Below are positions 16,449-23,457 of a stretch of 23,457 nt of DNA, one piece after another (position 1 is the stretch's first letter; every line of letters starts with the position of its first letter). The position numbers and the translations under genes are program-made. The stretch comes from Gammaproteobacteria bacterium (GTDB lineage: Bacteria; Pseudomonadota; Gammaproteobacteria; S012-40): NCBI GenBank assembly GCA_029864945.1, contig JAOTSL010000011.1, positions 1 through 23,457 of the forward strand, read 5' to 3'. The notes beneath the pieces were generated by a model. That model worked only from the letters and a program-made list of their open reading frames with translations, did no database searches and was not told the origin of the DNA.

Positions 16449-18284
16449 CTAATTACCTTTACTATCTCTATCCAACGTCTTCATCCTAACCCCGATTGGT
16501 GGCACCTCTTCCCCATCGATATACACATCCAATAATGTAGGTCCATTACGCTCACAAAGTTTTTTAAAATCGATATTGCTAAAATCATCTGGTGATTTTA
16601 TTGTAACCCCGTTTGCTCCCATGGCGTTTGCCATAGCCGCATAGTCTACCAATGGAAGTTCAAATCCAATTTGTTCACCGCCACCTAAACGTTGCCCGTG
16701 TTTCACCATGCCAAGGGAGCTATCATTAAGAATGACAAAAATCACAGAGAGCTTATGCTGGATCGCGACTGTAATTTCCTGGCCGCTCATTAAATAACTA
16801 CCATCTCCGGTCAGGCAAACAACAGGTTCACCTTTGTTACCAAATGCACAACCGACTGAAGCGCCAATGGCCCAACCCATTGCACCAAATCCCATTGCAA
16901 TTTGAAAACGGTTAGTTTCTCTTGGGTTCAGGTAATGAATTGCCCAGGCCCAGGCATTGCCTGCGTCAATATAGAAACGCGTATCTTTTGGGAAACGTGT
17001 TTCTATTTCTTTTATCAAGCGCTGAGGTTTTATGGGAATGCTGTTAGAGTCGCATTTTTTCTTTTCACTTTTACTCAGAAAAAAAGTTTCCTCTCGATTA
17101 CTGACAAGTGAAATAGAAGGGTTGACATTATCATTACTAATATTTTGACTTACAACCTCCCCTTCTCCTTTCAACTTATAGATTAAGTGTCTAAATATTT
17201 CACTTAAGGTGCCGTGAACATGTAAGCATGCCATTGGCGAGCGTGTGAAGTTTTCCATCGTTGCTTCAATGTGCACTAGCTTTTCGTTTAGCAATGCGCT
17301 TTTATCCCAACCGCCGGTACTTAATTCGCCTAGGCTTGTGCCCACTGCGATCACCAAATCAACATCGTCAACCATCAAGGTTTCTCTTGCGCTGTTATGG
17401 CCGGAAAACCCAAACACACCACGATACAATGGATTATTGCTGCCCACCCAACGCTTACCTGTTGGGGATGTAACAATTGGTGCATCTATCATTTTAGCAA
17501 AGCTGTGAATTTCATTAACGGCTTCTCCACAACCTCCCCCCATAAACAAAACAATTTTACGTGATGTTTTTACTAACTGGCATAACGCCATTAGATTTTG
17601 TGTTTCAAGACTCGTGGTTTTTCTAAGCAGCGAACCTATTTCAAAAGACGAACAACCTAATGGATGGTCTGAACTTAAAATATCCATGGGGATACTCAAA
17701 TGAACAGGGCCTTTTGGGCGCTGATACGCGTGCATAATAGCGTTAAATAGTTTTCCTTCTAACTGATCCTGGTGTGATACGAGGGTATTATAACGAGTGC
17801 ATTGATCGAACATGGTCACCACATCAATGGCATCACCTGATGATTCTTGCAGGCCTAATTTCCCAAAATTGGGCAAAGCAGTTTGCGGCGTAATAACTAG
17901 CATAGGAATTCGATCAGCATAAGCTGAAGCAACACCGGTAATTAAGTTAGTTGCACCAGGGCCCGTTGTTGCGCAACAAACACCAAGCTTGCCAGTTTCT
18001 CTCGTATAACCATCGGCCATATAGGCGGCACCGGCTTCATGCCTGGTTACAATTAGTTTAGGCCTTGAAAAACCTCTGACTTCAGATCTGACATTATGTT
18101 TATAATTGGGAAAATTCCGAGGATTATTTCTATATTGTTCTCTTGCAAGAGCATCAAATAATGGCTCTATTGCACCTCCGGGTACACCAAATACATATTC
18201 GACACCAATTTGGGCAAGATAATCTATAATTAAATCTGAGAAAGTATATTTATTAGATTCGGTTTCAAAGACAAAATTTTTCAC
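16449..18284 (-). CDS. ThDP-dependent enzyme, acetolactate synthase-like
   Basis: A large-subunit-type ThDP enzyme (POX/AHAS family) of about 611 aa. In numbering from the alternative start at 18335: the N-terminal PYR domain has VEYVFGVPGGAIEPLFDAL, catalytic Glu100 in RHEAGAAYMADGYTRETG and CCATTGPGATNLITGVASAYAD; a middle domain covers about 240-390 (VLFMGGGCGEAV, LVIAVGTSLGEL); the C-terminal PP domain has GDGSYLM (510-516) with Asn537 in LNDSSLGMVKHGQ, which bind Mg and ThDP. About 25 extra residues lie between DALAREQ and RHEAG compared with ordinary AHAS. GTG 18284 is the likely start, six bases after GGAGAG; GTG 18335 has no such site. It leads the operon with two citrate-synthase-like proteins and an amidotransferase, without an IlvN-type regulatory subunit. 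That argues for a special carboligase or decarboxylase rather than branched-chain amino-acid synthesis. Substrates are unknown. Confidence 0.88.
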   Translation of the reverse strand: MKNFVFETESNKYTFSDLIIDYLAQIGVEYVFGVPGGAIEPLFDALAREQYRNNPRNFPNYKHNVRSEVRGFSRPKLIVTRHEAGAAYMADGYTRETGKLGVCCATTGPGATNLITGVASAYADRIPMLVITPQTALPNFGKLGLQESSGDAIDVVTMFDQCTRYNTLVSHQDQLEGKLFNAIMHAYQRPKGPVHLSIPMDILSSDHPLGCSSFEIGSLLRKTTSLETQNLMALCQLVKTSRKIVLFMGGGCGEAVNEIHSFAKMIDAPIVTSPTGKRWVGSNNPLYRGVFGFSGHNSARETLMVDDVDLVIAVGTSLGELSTGGWDKSALLNEKLVHIEATMENFTRSPMACLHVHGTLSEIFRHLIYKLKGEGEVVSQNISNDNVNPSISLVSNREETFFLSKSEKKKCDSNSIPIKPQRLIKEIETRFPKDTRFYIDAGNAWAWAIHYLNPRETNRFQIAMGFGAMGWAIGASVGCAFGNKGEPVVCLTGDGSYLMSGQEITVAIQHKLSVIFVILNDSSLGMVKHGQRLGGGEQIGFELPLVDYAAMANAMGANGVTIKSPDDFSNIDFKKLCERNGPTLLDVYIDGEEVPPIGVRMKTLDRDSKGN

Positions 18285-18465
18285 TACAGACTCTCCATGA
18301 ATCAAACAATTTAAAAATAATTTCAAATTGCTCACTTACGCTTGAGGTTTTCTAAATTTACAACAGACAATATTTTTATCGGAACTACATCTGCACTCGC
18401 AACAAATAAAGTTAATTTTATGTCCTTACTAACGGACACGATTACATAAGCTTTAAATAATTGTG

Positions 18466-18498
18466 TTTTTTATTTATCAGGAACAGATAAAAAATAAA
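18466..18498. terminator. AT-rich hairpin between the binding-protein pair and the ThDP operon
   Basis: TTTTTTATTTATC (18466-18478) pairs imperfectly with GATAAAAAATAAA (18486-18498) around a 7-base loop. It lies about 90 bases after the stop of the PF04392-like gene and upstream of the ThDP operon. The stem has few G-C pairs, so terminator activity is uncertain. A second small dyad TGTCC-TTACTAAC-GGACA is at 18421-18438. Confidence 0.35.
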
Positions 18499-18588
18499 TT
18501 TCCGGAAAAGATCAAGTAAAATAATTGGTTTATTTTGTAGAAAAATGAATCGGGGAATTAAACACAGATTTGAAACTTATGATAAGTA

Positions 18589-19515
18589 CTAATCACCAAT
18601 AACTTCATTTACCATTGAGAGCACATTGGGGTTTAATGTAAGCCCAATTTTTTTGGCTGTATTAATATTAATTGAAATATTTGTTCCTATAGGATCACGG
18701 ATGACAGTAGATGGAGTAGGTTCATTGATAATTTGTTTAGCGATCGACGCAGCCTGAACACCAATATTTGCAGCATCTGGATTAATCGACAGCAAAATAC
18801 CAAGTTTGGTAATATTGTCGGACTGCCCTATACAAAGCACTTTTTCCTTTAAACACCTTTCAATTAACCAGTGCATATTCTCCATGGTGTAAAGTACTGG
18901 ATCCCTTAATACCCAGTAAGCATCAATTGAACTAGATATTTTTCGCCAGGCCTGATTAAAACCATTGGCTTGTTTAATTGGTAATAATACCAATTCCAGT
19001 CCTAAAAGAGACGCAGCTTGTTTAGCTTTAATAATAACCTCATGCGAATACTCATCACTATAGATGACACCAATTTTTTTGATGTTGTTCGACAACAACC
19101 CAAGATTGAACAATTGAGTTCCTGGGGCAATGTCCGTCGATATTCCAATAATGTTTTTCTGGCCATCCAGTAAATTATATCGCTGCCAATTTATCACCAT
19201 GGCAAATATTACTTTTGTTTCCAACCGCCCCACCGTTGCAATTTTTGAAAAAAATGCGGCCTTTGCACCCAAAGCAAAAATCAACGATGGCTTGGTTAAC
19301 ATAATTTCGCGTAATACCGCTGGTGCATTTTCTACATCACCTTTCAGATTATACTCTAAGGTATTCACTTTCTGTTTTGACTTAAAGGCATTGGCGGGCC
19401 CATGGTAAGCACTACTATCGTCGCTAAGCAAAATAACTACCGGGCCTTCTGCAGCAACAGCGGGATAACTTACTGGTATCAGTATCAATAGAAGGAGAAG
19501 TAAAACTATCTTCAT
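18589..19515 (-). CDS. Periplasmic binding protein of the PF04392 (ABC_sub_bind) type
   Basis: About 308 aa with a strong signal peptide (MKIVLLLLLLILIPVSYPAVA). The mature part matches the ABC_sub_bind fold: a Rossmann-like first lobe with VVILLSDDSSAYHGPANAF, SLIFALGAKAAFF and KNIIGISTDIAPGTQLF; then KIGVIYSDEYSHEVI; DAYWVLRDPVLYTMENMHWL; and the C-terminal GTNISININTAKKIGLTLNPNVL. ATG 19515 shares ATGA with the stop of the upstream PhnD-like gene and follows GAGAGG; an in-frame ATG at 19530 is less likely. No ABC permease or ATPase gene is nearby, so the protein may present a ligand to a sensor rather than a transporter. Family members act on diverse, mostly unknown ligands. It ends about 300 bp before the ThDP gene, and a functional link to that operon is unproven. 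Confidence 0.86.
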   Translation of the reverse strand: MKIVLLLLLLILIPVSYPAVAAEGPVVILLSDDSSAYHGPANAFKSKQKVNTLEYNLKGDVENAPAVLREIMLTKPSLIFALGAKAAFFSKIATVGRLETKVIFAMVINWQRYNLLDGQKNIIGISTDIAPGTQLFNLGLLSNNIKKIGVIYSDEYSHEVIIKAKQAASLLGLELVLLPIKQANGFNQAWRKISSSIDAYWVLRDPVLYTMENMHWLIERCLKEKVLCIGQSDNITKLGILLSINPDAANIGVQAASIAKQIINEPTPSTVIRDPIGTNISININTAKKIGLTLNPNVLSMVNEVIGD

Positions 19516-20276
19516 TTCACCTCTCTCCACTCATCTATCTTTAGCAACTTTAGAAATGGGTTTTGTTTTCTATTTTTTAAATTCTTCATAAACTCCACAA
19601 AATCTTTAACTTCTTTTTTTGCGCCATTTTCCATACTGCTCATGATCGACGGCAATGATAATGGTCTGGATTTAGCAATCACTTTAATTAATTCGATGAT
19701 TCGAGGATTTAGATTTTTTACCCGCTCCAGACTTAATTCAGTTACCAAAGCACTATCAACTTGCGTTAACGCAACAGCAAACATAGCATCAACGTCTTTA
19801 TTCACTTCAATGACATTAATCTCATTTAATGTCAGTTTATTATTAAAAGCAGCATTAAATAAATTAACATCATCACCCATACTAGTCATCGCATGAGTCT
19901 TACCTTTTAACTGCTCAATAGTTAAATTTGATGTGGATTTTATTATTAACACTTTGTCATAGGTAGGTTTTCCATGAGCAAAACCGTTTAACAAAATTTT
20001 CCCCGCCCCCTTGGTAGGCATAGCCCATTCAGGAGATAACAATATGGCATTATTTTGTTTTTTGATCTGCTCTTTAAAATCACTTAACCGAATAAACGGC
20101 TGGAAGTTAATTTTAAAATTGGCATTAAGAAACAGTGTGTCAACTTCTTTCTTTAATTGACTTAGATTGCTTATAGGGGAATCAGGATAGAAAAAATAGA
20201 CATTGAGGTTTGCGAATGCAATATTCGAATAAAATAGCAGCACAGTAACAAAAGTTATAATAAATCGTTTAGCCAT
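19512..20276 (-). CDS. PhnD-like type 2 periplasmic binding protein
   Basis: A 254-aa secreted protein. Residues 1-22 form a signal peptide (cleavage near AFA-N). The mature part resembles the PhnD/phosphonate-binding-like group: VYFFYPDSPISNLSQLKKEVD, FQPFIRLSDFKEQIKKQNNAILLSPEWA, a central KVLIIKSTSNLTIEQLKGKTHAM segment typical of this fold, VDAMFAVALTQVDSALVTELS and a helical C-terminus. It is shorter than classical PhnD (about 330 aa) and the DxxxxY-type ligand residues are not evident, so phosphonate binding should not be assumed. Its TGA overlaps the ATG of the PF04392-like gene by four bases, showing coupled expression. Orphan proteins of this kind are often found beside sensor kinases or cyclases and serve as their ligand-binding partners; the kinase at 8677 is a distant candidate. 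Confidence 0.75.
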   Translation of the reverse strand: MAKRFIITFVTVLLFYSNIAFANLNVYFFYPDSPISNLSQLKKEVDTLFLNANFKINFQPFIRLSDFKEQIKKQNNAILLSPEWAMPTKGAGKILLNGFAHGKPTYDKVLIIKSTSNLTIEQLKGKTHAMTSMGDDVNLFNAAFNNKLTLNEINVIEVNKDVDAMFAVALTQVDSALVTELSLERVKNLNPRIIELIKVIAKSRPLSLPSIMSSMENGAKKEVKDFVEFMKNLKNRKQNPFLKLLKIDEWREVK

Positions 20277-20624
20277 ATTACTTTTATTGCTTTCATTCCC
20301 TGATGTGATTGACTGCTAAAATTCAATGATTTTTTATCAAAAATCATCTTACACAAGATTACTGATCATTAACAAAGTGAACATATCAAAGATCTAATTC
20401 CTTTCGATAACTATTAAAATAATAGCACAAATAAAGTACAGTAACTACGTGAAAAAAACAAGACAAAAGTCTGCCTAACTTAATCGTTGAAGCGAAACCA
20501 ATGGAAGCGAATTAGATTTTTTTATCATGTGAAGCCTAATAGTGGTTCTATTCAGTAAACATGATAAAAAAACCTAATCAGCATTCACAAATTTGCAACC
20601 TAACAGTGTTAAGTCGACTGACTC
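20277..20624. other. 348-bp non-coding region with two inverted repeats
   Basis: No ORF of note is present. Next to the PhnD-like gene is a perfect 9-bp inverted repeat, ATGATTTTT-TATC-AAAAATCAT (20326-20347), about 50 bases upstream of the ATG, suitable for an operator or a terminator. Near the HPP-CBS stop is the larger palindrome described separately (20511-20578). The promoter for the binding-protein pair must lie at the left end of this region on the minus strand; I could not single out convincing hexamers. Confidence 0.5.
20511..20578. repeat. 20-bp inverted repeat with internal hairpin
   Basis: ATTAGATTTTTTTATCATGT (20511-20530) and the reverse complement of ATTAGGTTTTTTTATCATGT (20559-20578) differ at one base. 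The 28-base loop contains a smaller dyad AATAG-TGGTT-CTATT. The structure begins about 45 bases after the HPP-CBS stop codon. Its T-run and A-run flanks could allow termination in both directions, but the long, nearly perfect arms also resemble a small MITE-like element. Confidence 0.55.
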
Positions 20625-21779
20625 CTAACTTCTTGTAATCAACATACTACGCATCACTGCCGATCTCGCAACGACGCCCACCACTTTACCCTTGCTATCA
20701 ACAACCGGCATATGATGAAATCTTTTTTCGGTAAACACAGGAATCAAGTCAACAATATGCTGGTTTTCATCAGCTACATTTAATGTCGTAGACATAATTT
20801 GACCAACAACTTCGGCTTTATCTGAAGTATGCCCAGGGCTACGCTTTAAAAAATCACGTAGTTTTTCCTGCATTGTGTCACCTGTATGATGCCCTGTTGC
20901 GTGACGCATATAATCTGTTGTTGTAACAATACCAATCAGGTGGTCGTACTGATCCACCACCGGGGCACCTTTTATATTATGTTCCTGCAAGGTATTCCAT
21001 GCCGCCTCCAGCTCATCATCAAACCTGAATTTAATCGGCGACTTGATCATTATGTCCTTACAAAACACATTGCCTAATCGTCTTTTGTTCGCGTTTAACA
21101 TTGCCATCGCATAGATTTGCGCGAGATCGTGTTCTGAAACCGTAATATAACTATCCATGTTAGTTAACGCGGCCCGTAGGTCTTCATCTTGAAATTTTGG
21201 CGCACCAAGCGCCCATTCACCAGCAACACTACTTAAAGAGGCTTTTTCTTTTTCGATTGCCGGATAACGACGACCAGGTACAAATCGATTAATAACAACA
21301 CCAAGAATTACAATCAATACTGCGTTTATCGCGACAGGAAAAAGCACATAGAGATAACCCATATCCTGAATTTGCTGCCCACCGAGAACAGCAGCTAATG
21401 CCGCAGCACTGCCAGGCGGGTGCAGGCATCGCGTTAAATACATAACGATTATGGAAAGTGACACTGCCACAGCAGAAGCAATGACAAGATCAGGCATCAC
21501 ATCACTCAAGCTAATGCTCACACCGATAAAAGCAGAAATTATCTGACCACCTAATACCGGCCATGGCTGTGCAAGCGGGCTATGAGGTGTTGCAAAAACC
21601 AGCACAGCCGATGCACCAATAGAAGCAGTTATATAAGGGAGCGCTTGCAGACCAGCAAACAACAAAGAAACATAACCAAGGCATAAGATCGCAACAAGCG
21701 CAGATACACCGGAAATTATTTTTTCGGTGGTGCTTATATTGTCTGAAATTGGTAAGAAAAAACGTTTAATCCAAAACAT
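20625..21779 (-). CDS. HPP family membrane protein with tandem CBS domains
   Basis: About 384 aa. The N-terminal part (residues 1-170) is an HPP domain (PF04982): several transmembrane helices (IISGVSALVAILCLGYVSLLF, ALPYITASIGASAVLVFATP, an LAQPWPVLGG loop) and the name-giving motif CLHPPGSAAALAAVLGGQ. A linker leads to two CBS motifs (about 245-300 and 325-382: FCKDIMIKSPIKFRFDDELEA, then HNIKGAPVVDQYDHLIGIV; and VGQIMSTTLNVADENQHIV with FHHMPVVDSKGKVVGVV). HPP domains in some organisms take part in nitrite or anion transport and paired CBS domains commonly bind adenosyl nucleotides, so transport gated by energy state is plausible but not shown. ATG 21779 is preferred over the adjoining GTG 21782. 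The gene stands alone. Confidence 0.92.
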   Translation of the reverse strand: MFWIKRFFLPISDNISTTEKIISGVSALVAILCLGYVSLLFAGLQALPYITASIGASAVLVFATPHSPLAQPWPVLGGQIISAFIGVSISLSDVMPDLVIASAVAVSLSIIVMYLTRCLHPPGSAAALAAVLGGQQIQDMGYLYVLFPVAINAVLIVILGVVINRFVPGRRYPAIEKEKASLSSVAGEWALGAPKFQDEDLRAALTNMDSYITVSEHDLAQIYAMAMLNANKRRLGNVFCKDIMIKSPIKFRFDDELEAAWNTLQEHNIKGAPVVDQYDHLIGIVTTTDYMRHATGHHTGDTMQEKLRDFLKRSPGHTSDKAEVVGQIMSTTLNVADENQHIVDLIPVFTEKRFHHMPVVDSKGKVVGVVARSAVMRSMLITRS

Positions 21780-21920
21780 CACTTAACACCAAGCCATTCA
21801 ACCCCGGCTAGAGAAAACAAATGAATTTGTAGCATATTTTGAAACATTAACAACTTTTCATCACTTAGAGATAAAAGATATATCGGCAATAGTAAGCATA
21901 AACTAAAATACAGAATAGTT

Positions 21921-21940
21921 ACGATAAGCCACTTTATCGT
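21921..21940. repeat. Perfect 7-bp inverted repeat between HPP-CBS and pentapeptide genes
   Basis: ACGATAA-GCCACT-TTATCGT is a perfect dyad with a 6-base centre. It lies about 140 bases upstream of the HPP-CBS start and about 60 bases downstream of the pentapeptide-protein stop. It could be an operator for the HPP-CBS gene or a weak hairpin after the pentapeptide gene. No T-run follows it on the minus strand. Confidence 0.45.
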
Positions 21941-22002
21941 TCACTAAACAATCAATTAGATTTATATCAACCCTACTCACTACAGGCCTCTCGAACAGGC
22001 TC

Positions 22003-22605
22003 CTAGTCAACCAGCTCAATCCCCAGACCCTCAAGCAAACTAAGCGCTTCTAAACGGCAAAACTTAGCGCCTTTAATTTGATTGAAGTTAACATCAATAT
22101 TGTAACTACTCGCATCAGTAAAATCAGCACAAGTAAGGTTCGATGAATTAAACAAGCTACTTGAAAAATCAGTGCCAGTAAAATTGGCATCGCTAAAAAC
22201 ACCTTCTCTAAAATCAACGCCATGCGCCTTACATTCTTCTATAACGATTTCACTGAGATTTAACCCAAAAAATGACGAATCATTCACGATGCATCTAAAA
22301 AATTTTATCGGTGAGCTAAATGCCAAACTTGACCACGACGCTTTAGTCCAGTCCACCCCCACGATCTTACATTCATCAAATATCACATCTGAAAACTTAC
22401 TACGCTGTATTTTTGCAACACTGAGATTACACTTCAAAAAAAGGCAATCGATAAACTTGCAGCTATTGAAGGTGGTTTCACTAAAATTACATTCTTTAAA
22501 CGTGCAACCGTCAAATTCTATCGACACTATCTCATCTGTTGATAAGTCCAGACCGGTGAAAGTCTGCGACAAATACTCTTTTTCATCACCGCTAAAATCA
22601 CTCAT
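22003..22605 (-). CDS. Pentapeptide-repeat protein
   Basis: A 200-aa cytoplasmic protein made largely of A(N/D)LXX-type pentapeptide repeats: EFDGCTFKECNFSETTFNSCKFIDCLFLKCNLSVAKIQRSKF-type runs in the first half, then GVDFREG, DANFTGTDFSSSLFNSSNLTCADFTDAS and KGAKFCRLEALSLL at the end, the usual C-terminal cap of this group. Such repeats form a right-handed quadrilateral beta helix. Some members (Qnr, McbG, MfpA) protect DNA gyrase. The general layout (two helical stretches around a break, a length near 200 and the ALSLLEGLGI end) is Qnr-like, but the sequence is too divergent to claim quinolone protection. ATG 22605 follows GAGG by five bases. The gene appears monocistronic. Many family members have unknown roles. 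Confidence 0.88.
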   Translation of the reverse strand: MSDFSGDEKEYLSQTFTGLDLSTDEIVSIEFDGCTFKECNFSETTFNSCKFIDCLFLKCNLSVAKIQRSKFSDVIFDECKIVGVDWTKASWSSLAFSSPIKFFRCIVNDSSFFGLNLSEIVIEECKAHGVDFREGVFSDANFTGTDFSSSLFNSSNLTCADFTDASSYNIDVNFNQIKGAKFCRLEALSLLEGLGIELVD

Positions 22606-22753
22606 CTAAACCTCGTGTTCAATTTTTATACCCGCACAGTAAAGTATGAATATTTTTCAACCAGCACTAAACTAATCATGCTGCACTTTTATCCCCATAA
22701 TACTGTATATTTAGTGAATCAATATAGCCGTTTAATTACCCGACTCTCCATAG

Positions 22754-22780
22754 GTGACATTCATCGAAAGCGTGTATAAT
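22754..22780 (+). promoter_or_regulatory. Predicted promoter of the membrane-anchored hypothetical gene
   Basis: A perfect -10 hexamer TATAAT is at 22775-22780. The best -35-like match is GTGACA at 22754-22759, with a short 15-base spacer. The start would be near 22787, about 48 bases before the ATG at 22835. Confidence 0.4.
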
Positions 22781-22834
22781 TGAACAACACATCACATATC
22801 AAAATAAACAAAAAAATACACTGGAAACCATCAA

Positions 22835-23218
22835 ATGAATAACATGCTCAAATACGGTGTATTTTCTATCGCCGCTATTATCATCTCTTTTATTTTTTTA
22901 AAGCCCATAATAATGCATGAAAACGAGTATAAAGTAGTCATTATTAATACCAGCGAACGCCCTGTTTCAAGTGTAACCATATCCGGTGCAGGAACTAAAC
23001 CCAATACCATCGGCCCGATACGGGTTGGTCATATGCAAGACTATTTTTTTATACCACCTCAAGATGGCGAACTAACCTATTCAATCAAACAGGCTAATCA
23101 GGAATTCAGTGGAATTATAAATGCCAATCTTAAAAAAGAAGAAGTCGGCCAAAAGTATATTGTGGTCGGCGAACTATTCAAAGTGAAAGTCTTTGATGAA
23201 TATGATGCAGCTTATTAA
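22835..23218 (+). CDS. Hypothetical membrane-anchored protein
   Basis: A 127-aa protein that I do not recognise. One hydrophobic segment at residues 7-24 (YGVFSIAAIIISFIFLKP) is either a membrane anchor or an uncleaved signal. The remainder is predicted extracytoplasmic and rich in short beta-strand-like stretches (YKVVIINTSERPVSSVTISGAG, GPIRVGHMQDYFFIPPQDGELTYSIKQ, GQKYIVVGELFKVKVFDEY). The pattern of a strand followed by SERPVSSVTISG resembles immunoglobulin-like or C2-type beta sandwiches, but no motif settles it. ATG 22835 is preceded by GGAAA ten bases upstream, a weak site; a second ATG is three codons downstream. It lies 47 bp before yaeQ on the same strand and could be co-transcribed with it. 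Confidence 0.72.
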   Translation: MNNMLKYGVFSIAAIIISFIFLKPIIMHENEYKVVIINTSERPVSSVTISGAGTKPNTIGPIRVGHMQDYFFIPPQDGELTYSIKQANQEFSGIINANLKKEEVGQKYIVVGELFKVKVFDEYDAAY

Positions 23219-23265
23219 TGCCGAAAAAGTAGTTCCTATATAGCATCATTTTTTAAGGATAAAAC

Positions 23266-23457
23266 ATGGCTCAAAATGCAACCGTATTTAAAGCAGAATT
23301 ACAAATTTCTGACATGGATCGTAATTACTATCATAGCCACAACCTAACCCTAGCGCGTCACCCTTCAGAGACAGACGAACGATTAATGATTCGTATACTC
23401 GCGTTTGCCATGCATGCAAATGAGCACCTTAAGTTCTCCAAAGGATTGAGCACAGAC
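23266..23457 (+). CDS. yaeQ: YaeQ family protein, 5' part (runs off the window)
   Basis: The first 64 codons of a gene that continues past the right edge. The translation begins MAQNATVFKAELQISDMDRN, then YYHSHNLTLARHPSETDERL and MIRILAFAMHANEHLKFSKG. LTLARHPSE(T)xER and the following (M)xRxLA...A...L.F.(K/R)GL are hallmarks of YaeQ (about 180 aa, a PD-(D/E)XK-like fold). YaeQ was linked to suppression of RfaH loss in E. coli, but its biochemical role is unclear. AAGGAT (23255-23260) lies five bases upstream of the ATG, a good ribosome-binding site. The gene is intact as far as the window shows. It has the same direction as the upstream hypothetical gene. Confidence 0.92.
   Translation, partial: MAQNATVFKAELQISDMDRNYYHSHNLTLARHPSETDERLMIRILAFAMHANEHLKFSKGLSTD

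Noticed and set aside
12742..18335. Clavulanate-like beta-lactam pathway (CEAS-type ThDP enzyme plus beta-lactam-synthetase-type AsnB homologue).
   Set aside because: The AsnB homologue keeps Cys2 and the other glutaminase residues, which beta-lactam synthetases lack. No oxygenase or amidinohydrolase gene is present, and two citrate-synthase-like genes do not fit that pathway.
22172..22609. A 145-codon open frame on the plus strand.
   Set aside because: It is fully antisense to the pentapeptide-repeat gene, whose repeat pattern and GAGG ribosome-binding site are clear; the antisense translation shows no domain.

Overview
The window reads as chromosomal DNA of an AT-rich, probably aquatic, gammaproteobacterium. 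Support comes from a BarA/GacS-like tripartite sensor kinase, a DUF3301 protein, an AGCS sodium/amino-acid symporter, a YhbQ-like GIY-YIG protein, a YaeQ-family protein at the right edge, and two TonB-dependent outer-membrane receptors. No phage genes, transposase genes, CRISPR array, rRNA or tRNA were seen. Genus cannot be fixed from the sequence alone.

Layout. Positions 1-72 hold a short 14-bp tandem repeat. Positions 94-5596 (minus strand) form a tight operon: a LuxR/NarL-type response regulator, a TonB-dependent receptor and a hybrid histidine kinase, so an outer-membrane receptor sits inside a two-component module. Next come a GIY-YIG protein (5760-6017, minus) and about 660 bp with no recognisable gene. 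A plus-strand pair, DUF3301 then the AGCS symporter (6681-8370), follows. A roughly 175-bp nested palindromic, MITE-like element lies at 8442-8615. A second histidine kinase (8677-10257, minus) diverges from a second TonB-dependent receptor (10547-12718, plus); the shared 289-bp region has recognisable promoters and repeated operator-like sites.

The most unusual part is the minus-strand cluster from 18284 down to 12742. It encodes an acetolactate-synthase-like ThDP enzyme, a possible 25-residue micro-ORF, two tandem citrate-synthase-superfamily proteins and a glutamine-hydrolysing asparagine-synthetase-like amidotransferase. Both citrate-synthase-like proteins have substitutions at canonical catalytic positions and are probably a divergent heteromeric pair. 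This looks like a small uncharacterised biosynthetic operon: C-C bond formation by the ThDP enzyme, handling of an acyl or keto acid by the CS pair, amidation by the AsnB homologue. The product is not predictable from sequence.

Upstream (18589-20276, minus) are two coupled periplasmic binding proteins (PhnD-like and PF04392-like) with no ABC permease or ATPase nearby; they may be sensory. The rest is a HPP-CBS membrane protein (20625-21779, minus), a pentapeptide-repeat protein (22003-22605, minus), an unknown membrane-anchored protein (22835-23218, plus) and the start of yaeQ (23266 to the edge, plus). Non-ATG starts are frequent (TTG at 2805, 7036 and 10257; GTG at 5596 and 18284), so N-termini are inferred from ribosome-binding sites and family homology.
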